A DNA stretch of 64,000 nt from Thauera sp. JM12B12 (GTDB taxonomy: Bacteria > Pseudomonadota > Gammaproteobacteria > Burkholderiales > Rhodocyclaceae): assembly GCF_039614725.1 (NCBI RefSeq), contig NZ_CP154859.1, forward strand, positions 2,170,001 through 2,234,000. Reading direction: 5' to 3'. Positions 26,268 through 35,140 of the stretch are shown piece by piece; within the stretch, counting starts at the first letter, position 1; each line of letters opens with the position of its first letter. Position numbers and translations under genes: made by a program. The notes below the pieces were generated by a model. It had not been told where the DNA came from, did no database searches, and saw nothing but the letters and a program-made list of their open reading frames with translations.

Positions 26268-28717
26268 TGACGCAAGCCCACACCATCACCCGGACCGACG
26301 CCGTCGTGGCCGTCATGGCCCGCATGTTGATCAAGTGGCGCAAGCCGCTTGGGCTGTTCTTCATGCTGCTGACGGTCGGACTCGGCTATTCGGCGCTGAA
26401 CACCCGCCTCGACCCGGGCTTCAACAAGCTCATTCCGCTCAAGCACGAGTACATGGCCGCCTTCCTGGAGCACTCCGGGACCTTCTCCGGCGCCAACCGC
26501 ATCCTGGTGAGCGTCGAGTGGAAGGGCGAAGGCGACATCTACAACGCCGAATTCCTGCCCATCCTGCGCAAGGTGAATGACGAGGTCTTCTTCACGCCAG
26601 GCGTCAACCGCGCCAGCGTGCGCTCGATCTTCACCCCCAACGTACGCTATATCGAGGTCACCGAGCAGGGCTTCAACGGCGACGTGGTCATCCCGGCGCG
26701 CTTCGAGACCACCGAGGCCGGCCTCAACCAGGTGCGCGCCAACGTCGCCAAGGCCGGCGTCGTCGGCCGCCTGGTCGCCAACGACCTCAAGTCGGCACTC
26801 GTCCAGGCCGACCTGCTCGAGATCAGCCCGGAGACCGGCGAACGGCTCGACTACGCCGAGGTCGCCCGCAAGCTCGAGGCCATTCGCGCCCAGTTCGCCA
26901 GCGAGAACATCGACATCCAGATCGTCGGTTTCGCCAAGGTGATGGGCGACGTGATGGAAGGCCTGTTCACCGTGGTGATGTTCTTCCTCGTCGCCTTCGT
27001 CATCACCTCCCTGCTGCTGTGGCTGTATTCGCGCTCGCTCAAGCTCACCGTGCTGGCGATCGCGGTGGCGCTGCTGCCGGTGATCTGGCTGCTCGGCATC
27101 CTGCCCCTGATCGGCTACGGGATCGACCCGATGTCGGTGCTGGTGCCCTTCCTGATCTTCTCCATCGGCGTCTCCCACGCGGTGCAGATGACCAACGCCT
27201 GGAAGCAGGACGTGCTGTCGGGCGAAACCTCCATGGAGGCCGCGGAAGGCGCGTTCCGCAAGCTCGCCATCCCCGGGATCATGGCCCTGCTCGCCAATGC
27301 GCTCGGCTTCCTCGTCATCATGGTGATCGACATCCCGATCGTGCATGAGCTGGGCCTCACTGCCTGCCTCGGCGTCGCCCTGATGATCATGACCAACAAG
27401 ATGTTCATGCCGATCATCCTGTCGCACCTGCACCTCGAGCGCATGGCGCTCGACCAGCCGGTGGACAACAAGTCCAAGCACCCGACCTGGTGGAAGGTCT
27501 CGGCGCTGTCCGAGCCCCGCCCGGCGCTGGTGACCTTCGCCGTGATGCTGGTGCTGCTCGGTGCCGCCACCTACTACTCGCGCCAGCTTCTCACCGGCGA
27601 CATCGGCAGCGGCGTGCCCGAACTCCACGCCGACTCGCGCTACAACAAGGACAACGACAGGATCATCAGCAACTACTCCATCGGCATGGACGTGCTGTCG
27701 GTGTATGTGGAGACCGAGAACCTCAAGGAGGCCTGCCTGAACTGGGAAGTCATGAACGCGGTGGAGCGCTTCGACTTCCACATGCGCGGTGTCGACGGCG
27801 TGCAGTCAGTGAGCAGCGTGGCCAGCCTCGCCAAGCTCTACGCGTCCGGCAACAACGAGGCCAACCCGCGCTGGGCTGCGCTGCAGCGCAGCGAGGCCGC
27901 CCTGCGTACCGGCGGCCGCGCCGCCAACCCCGAGAACGGCCTCAACTCGCACGGCTGCAAGACGATCCACATCGCCATCTACCTCACCGACCACCAGGGG
28001 CCGACGCTCAAGCACGTGGTCGACGAGGTGCAGAAGTTCATCGCTGCCGACAAGACCGCCAACGCCACCTTCCGCCTCGCCGGCGGCAACGCGGGCGTCG
28101 CCATCGCCACCAACGAGGCGGTGGAGAAGGCCGAGGTGCAGATGCTGGCCTCGATCTTCGCGTCGATCTCGCTGCTGTGCTGGCTCACCTTCCGCTCCTG
28201 GCGCGCGGTGCTGTGCGTGATCGTGCCGCTGATGCTGGTGACGATCATGTGCAACGCGCTGATGGCGCTGCTCGGCATCGGCCTCAAGGTGGCCACGCTG
28301 CCGGTGATCGCGCTCGGCGTCGGCGTGGGCGTCGACTACGGCATCTACATCTACGAGCGCCTGCAGCACGAGATGGCCGAGCATGGCTACGGCCTGCGCG
28401 AAGCCTTCTACGAGGCCATGCGCCAGCGCGGCACCGCGGCGGTGTTCACCGCGGTGACGATGTCGATCGGGGTCGGCACCTGGGCGTTCTCGGCGCTGAA
28501 ATTCCAGGCCGACATGGGCATCCTGCTCGCCTTCATGTTCCTGGTGAACGTGCTCGGCGCGATCTTCCTGCTGCCGGCCCTGGCGTGTTGGCTGGGCATC
28601 GGACGGGAGAAGCCGGCCGACGTCGAGCAGCGGGCCGCGCCGGGCGGGAAAGCCCCGCACACCGGCATGATGCGCAGCGCCGAACCCGCCGCCGCGGTTC
28701 AGCCCCAGCGTTCCTGA
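26264..28717 (+). CDS. MMPL/RND-family transporter
   Basis: An 817-residue inner-membrane permease. It has about 12 predicted transmembrane segments in two halves, each with one N-terminal helix, a large periplasmic loop and a five-helix bundle. Visible hydrophobic runs include residues about 30-50, 235-375 (VVMFFLVAFVITSLLLWLYS...), 420-450, and 630-770. It resembles the MMPL group that moves lipids and sterols (sterol-sensing-domain-like bundle). It is coupled to the YCF48 protein by a 4-bp overlap and ends at a strong terminator. Transport of the island substrate, in or out, is likely; direction is unknown. Confidence 0.9.
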   Translation: MMTQAHTITRTDAVVAVMARMLIKWRKPLGLFFMLLTVGLGYSALNTRLDPGFNKLIPLKHEYMAAFLEHSGTFSGANRILVSVEWKGEGDIYNAEFLPILRKVNDEVFFTPGVNRASVRSIFTPNVRYIEVTEQGFNGDVVIPARFETTEAGLNQVRANVAKAGVVGRLVANDLKSALVQADLLEISPETGERLDYAEVARKLEAIRAQFASENIDIQIVGFAKVMGDVMEGLFTVVMFFLVAFVITSLLLWLYSRSLKLTVLAIAVALLPVIWLLGILPLIGYGIDPMSVLVPFLIFSIGVSHAVQMTNAWKQDVLSGETSMEAAEGAFRKLAIPGIMALLANALGFLVIMVIDIPIVHELGLTACLGVALMIMTNKMFMPIILSHLHLERMALDQPVDNKSKHPTWWKVSALSEPRPALVTFAVMLVLLGAATYYSRQLLTGDIGSGVPELHADSRYNKDNDRIISNYSIGMDVLSVYVETENLKEACLNWEVMNAVERFDFHMRGVDGVQSVSSVASLAKLYASGNNEANPRWAALQRSEAALRTGGRAANPENGLNSHGCKTIHIAIYLTDHQGPTLKHVVDEVQKFIAADKTANATFRLAGGNAGVAIATNEAVEKAEVQMLASIFASISLLCWLTFRSWRAVLCVIVPLMLVTIMCNALMALLGIGLKVATLPVIALGVGVGVDYGIYIYERLQHEMAEHGYGLREAFYEAMRQRGTAAVFTAVTMSIGVGTWAFSALKFQADMGILLAFMFLVNVLGAIFLLPALACWLGIGREKPADVEQRAAPGGKAPHTGMMRSAEPAAAVQPQRS

Positions 28718-28732
28718 CCCGTCCCCGCACGT

Positions 28733-28768
28733 GAAGAGGGCGCCGACGATGCCGTCGGCGCCCTCTTC
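28733..28768 (+). terminator. Rho-independent terminator after the MMPL gene
   Basis: GAAGAGGGCGCCGACG (28733-28748) pairs exactly over 16 bp with CGTCGGCGCCCTCTTC (28753-28768), with a 4-nt loop and TTTAT following. It separates this operon from the convergent AraC gene. Confidence 0.9.
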
Positions 28769-28808
28769 TTTATCGTCACTTCAGCCTGCCGCCCCCTGGG
28801 CTCCCGGC

Positions 28809-29813
28809 TCACCTGTTCTGCCTGAAGCTCCGCGGCGAACACCCGAAGCTGCGCCTGAAGGCGCGGGAAAAGCTCGTCGGCTCCTTGAACCCGACACGCT
28901 CTGCAATCACCTCCACCGGAAGATCCGTCTTCTCGAGATGGCTGCAGGCGAGCCCAAGGCGTACGTCATTGACCAGCGCCTGATAGGTGAGCCCTCGCTG
29001 CTGCAGTTTGCGCCGCAAGGTCCGCGGACTGATCGCCAGGCTGTTCGCGCACGCTTCCAGGCCAAGACCGGTCGCGACGGCGCCGACGATCTGGGTACGG
29101 ATCCTGGCGACCAGGCCATCCTGGACGCCGTCGACATCGTCCGCCCGCCGCTTGCAGTGCTCGAGGTGAACACGCGCGGCGCTGGCGTTCGCCATCGGAA
29201 GGCGCGTGTGGAGGAACGCGGCATCAAAGCGCACCTGAGTGCGGGGTGCATTGAAGCGGACCGGGCAGGAAAAATACCGCGCGTAGGCATCCTGGTAGGC
29301 CGGGGGCGGATACGCGCAGCGGATCTCCCGAAGCGGGAGCACCTTGCCGGTCACCCAGTGGGTGCTCGCGACAATGCTGCCCAGCATCTCTTCGACGGCA
29401 AAGGTCGTCAGCTCGCCCAGGCCCGCCCGGGTCTCGATATCCATGACCGCCTCGCTGCCCTCCTGGTGCATGGACAGCTGGAGAAAGCGGCCACTGAAGC
29501 GACCGAGCGTGCCCTGATATTCACAGCCGACCCGGATCGCCTCGCCGTAGGTCTCGCAGCACATGATGGCGAATCCGTAGCTCTGCAAGGTGGAGATGTG
29601 ACGATTGAAACCCATCGCCAGGCCCAGGCCGGGGTCGCCGCTGAGTCGCATGGCGTTGCGGACGAGCAGCAGATGCTGCGCGTCGGTCATTTCGCCGGCG
29701 AGGTCGGCCGGATCGCTGTCCTCGAGACCTGTCCCGAGCAGAAGCTGCGCCCTGCCGACCTCATAGGACTTCATGAACTCGCAGACCCAGGCCAGATAAC
29801 TCATCGAAATCAT
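28809..29813 (-). CDS. AraC-family transcriptional regulator
   Basis: A 334-residue regulator with an N-terminal arabinose-binding-like domain of the OruR/QhpR type (about 15-205; GDPGLGLAMGFNRHISTLQS, then YGFAIMCCETYGEAIR) and a C-terminal AraC helix-turn-helix pair (about 235-330; ISPRTLRRKLQQRGLTYQAL, then VIAERVGFKEPTSFSRAFRR). The start at ATG 29813 has GGGGAGG upstream. It is 23 bp after the broken hydroxyacid dehydrogenase gene and probably was co-transcribed with it. It may regulate the aldolase/dioxygenase pair on the other side, but no site can be assigned. Confidence 0.9.
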   Translation of the reverse strand: MISMSYLAWVCEFMKSYEVGRAQLLLGTGLEDSDPADLAGEMTDAQHLLLVRNAMRLSGDPGLGLAMGFNRHISTLQSYGFAIMCCETYGEAIRVGCEYQGTLGRFSGRFLQLSMHQEGSEAVMDIETRAGLGELTTFAVEEMLGSIVASTHWVTGKVLPLREIRCAYPPPAYQDAYARYFSCPVRFNAPRTQVRFDAAFLHTRLPMANASAARVHLEHCKRRADDVDGVQDGLVARIRTQIVGAVATGLGLEACANSLAISPRTLRRKLQQRGLTYQALVNDVRLGLACSHLEKTDLPVEVIAERVGFKEPTSFSRAFRRSFGCSPRSFRQNR

Positions 29814-29836
29814 GACGCCCTCCCCGGCGGACCGAC

Positions 29837-30772
29837 CTAATACCCTGCGCTGCGATTCACGAGGCCCTCCAGGGGCGCGCCCTGCCGATAGGCCCTGACA
29901 TTCCTGAGGAAGACGCCCAGCATCCTGCTCACGATGCCGACCGAGCTCCACGAGATATGCGGGCTCAGGCGCACGCGCGGATGCGCGTAAAGCCAATGGC
30001 CGGCAGGCAAGGGCTCGGGCTCGACCACATCGAGCGATGCGGCGGCCACGTGCCCGCTGTCCAGAAACGGCCGCAGCGCCGCCTGGTCAAGCAAGCTCGC
30101 GCGCGCCACGTTGATCAGATGGACGCCGGGTTTGGTCTGCAGCAGCTGGGCCTTGCCGATCAGGCCACTGCTCTCCGCGGTGGCGGGCAACGCGAGCACG
30201 AGATGATCGACCTGGGGCAGGAGGTGGTCGAGGCTCTCGATGAACTCCACCCCGGGCACCGGGCTTTCCCGATGCTGGCGCACCTTGGCAAGGACGCGCA
30301 TGTCGAACGCCAGCGCACGACGTGCGACGGCCTGCCCGATGGCGCCGAACCCGAGCAGCCCCAGCGTCTTGCCCTCGAGGCCGCCCAGGTTCGCCACATA
30401 CCAGCTCTGCGGCGGTTCGACGATCCAGCTGTCGGGCAGCTTCTTTTCAAAGCACAGAATCATTGCCATCACCCACTCGGCAATCGGTGACGCAGTGGCC
30501 CCCCGCGAACAGGTGACCCGCTGATCGCCGACGAGCTCGAGCGGGAAATCGTCTACGCCCGTGCCCAGGATGTGGATTCACTCGAGGCGGGGACATGCCG
30601 AGAGCAGCTCGGACGGGTTCGAGGCGCCGGCGGCGGGCGTCAGCAGCACCTCGACCTCCTGCAGCTGCGCAGGCGGCGCGCTCGAATGGACGATCTCCAG
30701 CTCCGGAGCGTTCTCCCGCAGCAGCTGGACGATACCGGGTGCATCAAGATTCAGGGCTAGTCGCATGATCAT
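29837..30772 (-). pseudogene. D-2-hydroxyacid dehydrogenase with in-frame stop
   Basis: Reading from ATG 30772, the frame gives the N-terminal domain (MRLALNLDAPGIVQLL ... LLSACPRLE) and meets TGA at 30578-30580. It then continues in the same frame with IHILGTGVDDFPLELV, the Rossmann fold (TLGLLGFGAIGQAVARRALA) and the C-terminal INVARASLLDQ / SPHISW landmarks down to 29837. In this family the position after LE/LK is usually tryptophan (RLEWIQ...), so TGG to TGA is the simplest change. Total length without the stop would be 311 residues, normal for the family. Single lesion, so recent; read-through or a sequencing error are alternatives. Confidence 0.82.
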
Positions 30773-30821
30773 GAACTCGTGAATGGCCGCGGTGGGCAAG
30801 GGAACGCGCATCATCTGCCGA

Positions 30822-30842
30822 GTCCTGTGAAGGCAACAGGAC
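30822..30842. promoter_or_regulatory. Perfect 7-bp palindrome in divergent promoter region
   Basis: GTCCTGT (30822-30828) and ACAGGAC (30836-30842) are separated by 7 nt, 50 bp upstream of the hydroxyacid dehydrogenase start. The surrounding 30773-31091 contains no gene and must hold promoters for both directions. The site is a plausible regulator-binding site (for example the AraC protein or a GntR type) but differs from the island operator. Confidence 0.5.
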
Positions 30843-31091
30843 ACAGCGGGCCAATACCTGTCCTTAACGGCCATCAGCCGATCGGGTCGCCACCGCTCAC
30901 GCCGCGGCCCATGCGTACACGCCAGAGGAAGCGCTCGGCACGCCTGGTGCCATTCACAGGCCGGAGGAAGTATAGCCATGCCACTTCATCATGGCCGCTT
31001 CGGACAGTTTCCCGTCCGCTTCGGCCAGAGCAGCCGGACACCGTCTCCTTAACATTGAGCGAGGCCAAACAGCCCAACAAGGAGACCCCGA

Positions 31092-31862
31092 ATGCTGAAA
31101 ACCGATGGCGTGAACCGCCTGTTATTCGAGAAGTTCGCCGTCAACCCGGGCGAGCGCCCACTGCTTCCCCCCTTGAGTCCGAAGGCGCAGCTTGCGCTGA
31201 TGTGCCGCATGCTCAGCCGCGAGGGCTGGAACGAACATATCGCCGGGCACATCACGGTGCGTCAGCCCGACGGCACCGTGCTCACGAACCCCTGGGGGCT
31301 CGCCTGGGACGAGCTGCGCGCCAGCGACATCGTGACGATCGACGAAGACGGCAAGGTCCTCGACAGCCAGTGGAACACGACGCCCGCCATCGGTCTGCAC
31401 CTGCAGCTCCACAAGCTCCGCCCCGAGATCAACGTGGTCATCCACAACCATGCTCACTGGAGCGGCATCTGGGCGAACCTGAAGCAGGTCCCCCCGGTGC
31501 ATGACCAGGCCGGCGCCTACTGCGGCGTGCATCTGCCGCTGTACGACGAATATGCAGGAACCTTCGAGAAGACCGACCTGAGCCAGTCAGCCGCCATGGC
31601 ACTGGGCGACGCGAAGTGGGCGCTGCTCGCAAATCACGGCGCCCTCGTGGTGGGCAAGGATCTGAGGCAGGCGCACCTGAGGGTGATCACGCTCGAATGG
31701 CGCTGTAAGCGCGCCTACGAGGTAAAGCTGGCCGGCGGTGCGCCCGGCTTGCCTGACGAGGTCGTCGAACGCCTGAGCATCACCGACGCAAACGGTTTCC
31801 CGTTCTGCTGGGAAGCCATGGCGCGCCGCGAGCTCCGCGCCGACCCGTCCATCCTGGAATGA
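31092..31862 (+). CDS. Class II aldolase/adducin-family protein
   Basis: A 256-residue zinc-dependent aldolase-fold protein. Metal-ligand histidines are visible in VVIHNHAHWSGIWA (His-x-His pattern) and LLANHGALVVG. The substrate is unknown; family members cleave or isomerise phosphorylated sugars, and a subgroup lies in aromatic or amino-acid-derived catabolic clusters. AAGGAG precedes the ATG. It is followed after 28 bp by a TauD-type dioxygenase, so the two form an operon. Confidence 0.88.
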   Translation: MLKTDGVNRLLFEKFAVNPGERPLLPPLSPKAQLALMCRMLSREGWNEHIAGHITVRQPDGTVLTNPWGLAWDELRASDIVTIDEDGKVLDSQWNTTPAIGLHLQLHKLRPEINVVIHNHAHWSGIWANLKQVPPVHDQAGAYCGVHLPLYDEYAGTFEKTDLSQSAAMALGDAKWALLANHGALVVGKDLRQAHLRVITLEWRCKRAYEVKLAGGAPGLPDEVVERLSITDANGFPFCWEAMARRELRADPSILE

Positions 31863-31890
31863 CAGCCCACGACTCCGCACAGGCAAGGCC

Positions 31891-32817
31891 ATGGCACTGA
31901 TCACAAAACCCCTCGAAAACGTTGGCGTCGAAGTTTCCGGCTTCGACATCAATGAACCTTACAGCCCCGAACTCCAGGAGGAACTCAAATCGCTGTGGTA
32001 CGAACACGGCATCCTGCTGTTCCGCGGTCAGGACATCACGCCCGACAGCCAGATCCGTTTCAGCCGCATCTTCGGCACGCTGGCCCTGCATCCCCTCAAG
32101 GCGACGCGTTCGGAGAAGCACCCCGAGCTGTTCGAGCTCATCAACAACAGCGACAAGGACAAGTACGTCACCGCGAGCTACAAGGGCGAGACCATCGTCG
32201 GTCGTCTCGACTGGCATATCGATCTCCACTACACCGGCTGTCCGAATCACGGCGCCGTGCTCACCGCCGTCGAGGTCGCGAAGGAAGACGGACTGACTGG
32301 ATTCGGCGATCTGGCCAAGGCCTACGACGCACTGGACGAGGACACGAAGGCCCTGCTCGCCAAGCTCGAGGTTGCCTACAGCTTCAGCATGCAGCGCCGC
32401 CACATGCGATTCGTGGACCTCGAGGGCTACGAACCGGGCCCGTTCAGCCCAAGGAAGCCTTCGGACATGAAGTTCCCCGACTTCCCGGACGCGGTGTACC
32501 CCGCGGTGCTCACCCATCCGGTCAGTGGGCGCAAGGTTCTGAACATCGTCGAGCAGTTCCTGGATCGCGTCATCACGCCACAGCGCTTCGGCATCTCGAA
32601 TGACGAATCCATCGAACTGCTGGAACGGCTGGTGGCCCACACGAAGAAGCCGGAGTTCATCTACTACCACCCATGGCGTCAGGGCGACATGGTGCTCTGG
32701 GACAACTGGCGGGCGATGCACTGCGCGACCGGTACCAAGCCCGGCGTGCGTCGCGTCATCAACCGCACGACGATCGAGGGGAAGCACCAGCTGGGCCGCC
32801 CACTCACGGCGGAGTGA
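31891..32817 (+). CDS. TauD/TfdA-family Fe(II)/2-oxoglutarate dioxygenase
   Basis: A 308-residue non-heme iron dioxygenase. The iron facial triad is H109-x-D111 (WHIDLHY) and H277 (RAMHCATG), and the 2-oxoglutarate-binding arginine lies in RRVINRTT. TauD homologues release sulfite or cleave ethers by hydroxylation; the substrate here cannot be read. It is downstream of the class II aldolase in one operon, so a hydroxylation followed by aldol cleavage is conceivable. Possible link to the sulfatase at 57637 through sulfur scavenging is speculative. Confidence 0.9.
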   Translation: MALITKPLENVGVEVSGFDINEPYSPELQEELKSLWYEHGILLFRGQDITPDSQIRFSRIFGTLALHPLKATRSEKHPELFELINNSDKDKYVTASYKGETIVGRLDWHIDLHYTGCPNHGAVLTAVEVAKEDGLTGFGDLAKAYDALDEDTKALLAKLEVAYSFSMQRRHMRFVDLEGYEPGPFSPRKPSDMKFPDFPDAVYPAVLTHPVSGRKVLNIVEQFLDRVITPQRFGISNDESIELLERLVAHTKKPEFIYYHPWRQGDMVLWDNWRAMHCATGTKPGVRRVINRTTIEGKHQLGRPLTAE

Positions 32818-32863
32818 CCTGGCTCCAGCGCGCAGGGTGCTGTCCAGCGCGCGCAAATGACCA

Positions 32864-33622
32864 TCAGGGGCTGGCGGTAACGCCACCGTCGTGCCCCGCC
32901 CCCTCCTCCAGCCTGGCATCGGTCATCGCGCGGGCGATACGCACCAGCATTGGTACCAGCGAGGGCGAATCGAGCAGCTCGGGGCGCTCCTCGACCAGCG
33001 TGGCGAGCAGGATGCGCATGCCGCGCACGAGCATGAAGGCCGCGAGCTCGGTGTCGGCCTCGCCGACCGCGTCCGCGTGCTGGTGCAGCAGGCGTGCCAT
33101 GTTGGCGACCAACTGCTCGGAGGTGCAGTCCCCGCGCCCGAGCCCCTGCGCGCGACCGAACTGCATCTGGCGGGCATAGCGCCGATAGAAGTCCTTGCCG
33201 AGTGAGAACAGCCGCTTCTCGGTGTGCACCGTGCGGTGGAACAGCGCCTGCAGCAGCTCGTCCAGCGACTGCCGGTGCAGGCGGAAGAGCTCGGGCGAGG
33301 CTGCCACCGAGGCCTCGTCCATGATCCGCTTGCTGATCTCGATCAGGATCGCTTCCTTGTTCGGGAAGTACTGGTACAGCGCCCCCACCGAGACGCCGGC
33401 GCGCGCGGCCACGTTGCGCGTGGTGACGGCCTCGACGCCTTGCGTGCGCAGGAGCTCGTCCGCCGCGCCGACGATCGCCTCGAGCGTGAATCGCGCGCGC
33501 GCCTGCGTGGGCTGGGCGCGCGCCGGCTCGGCCGCGCGCGGCTCGCGTGTGCCCGCCCTGCCCGCGGCGCGGGCCTTGCCCCGGCGTGAAGCGGGGGCGT
33601 CCTTGGGTGTTGCCTTGTCCAT
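32864..33622 (-). CDS. TetR-family regulator of the thiolase operon
   Basis: A 252-residue TetR protein with a long, basic, Ala-rich N-terminal extension (residues 1-45). The helix-turn-helix follows (FTLEAIVGAADELLRTQGVE, then TTRNVAARAGVSVGALYQYF). It is divergent from the thiolase/FadB/ACAD operon, with a 276-bp intergenic region that contains two related palindromes. It is therefore most likely the local repressor, relieved by a CoA ester or free acid. Start at ATG 33622 with GGAGG (TCGACCTCC on the plus strand) suggesting a ribosome binding site. Confidence 0.9.
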   Translation of the reverse strand: MDKATPKDAPASRRGKARAAGRAGTREPRAAEPARAQPTQARARFTLEAIVGAADELLRTQGVEAVTTRNVAARAGVSVGALYQYFPNKEAILIEISKRIMDEASVAASPELFRLHRQSLDELLQALFHRTVHTEKRLFSLGKDFYRRYARQMQFGRAQGLGRGDCTSEQLVANMARLLHQHADAVGEADTELAAFMLVRGMRILLATLVEERPELLDSPSLVPMLVRIARAMTDARLEEGAGHDGGVTASP

Positions 33623-33668
33623 TCGACCTCCTGCCGGCCCTCGTGCCGGCGCGCTCGGAGCACGCGCA

Positions 33669-33689
33669 AAACCGGATTTTGTTCGGTTT
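33669..33689. promoter_or_regulatory. Putative TetR half-palindrome pair 1
   Basis: AAACCG (33669-33674) and CGGTTT (33684-33689) with a 9-nt spacer, 47 bp upstream of the TetR start. It repeats the half-sites of 33735-33756 with a different spacing. Confidence 0.5.
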
Positions 33690-33734
33690 CGTGCAATGCA
33701 AAAAACAGTTTTCTTTTCAGCGAGATAGACATCA

Positions 33735-33756
33735 TAAACCGACGCCGTTCGGTTTA
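33735..33756. promoter_or_regulatory. Putative TetR operator, perfect 8-bp palindrome
   Basis: TAAACCGA and TCGGTTTA with a 6-nt spacer (CGCCGT), centred between the divergent TetR and thiolase genes. A perfect 22-bp palindrome in this position is typical of an autoregulated TetR operator. Confidence 0.7.
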
Positions 33757-33898
33757 CTGCTCATCTTTTCTCGGGTGCGCCGCGCTTCCCCTAGGATTGC
33801 CCTTGCCAAGCCGCCCAATGGCGCCCCGGCACCGTTCTGCGGCCCATGTCCGCAGCACGACGGGCGGTCCCGATCATTGCAATCACCCAAGGACAGTC

Positions 33899-35107
<1,209 letters not shown>

Positions 35108-35140
35108 GCGCCACCGGACCACATCAAGGAATCGACCGAC

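Noticed and set aside
30578..30580. TGA in the hydroxyacid dehydrogenase as a selenocysteine codon
   Set aside because: The family has Trp rather than Cys there, and no selenocysteine insertion hairpin is evident downstream.
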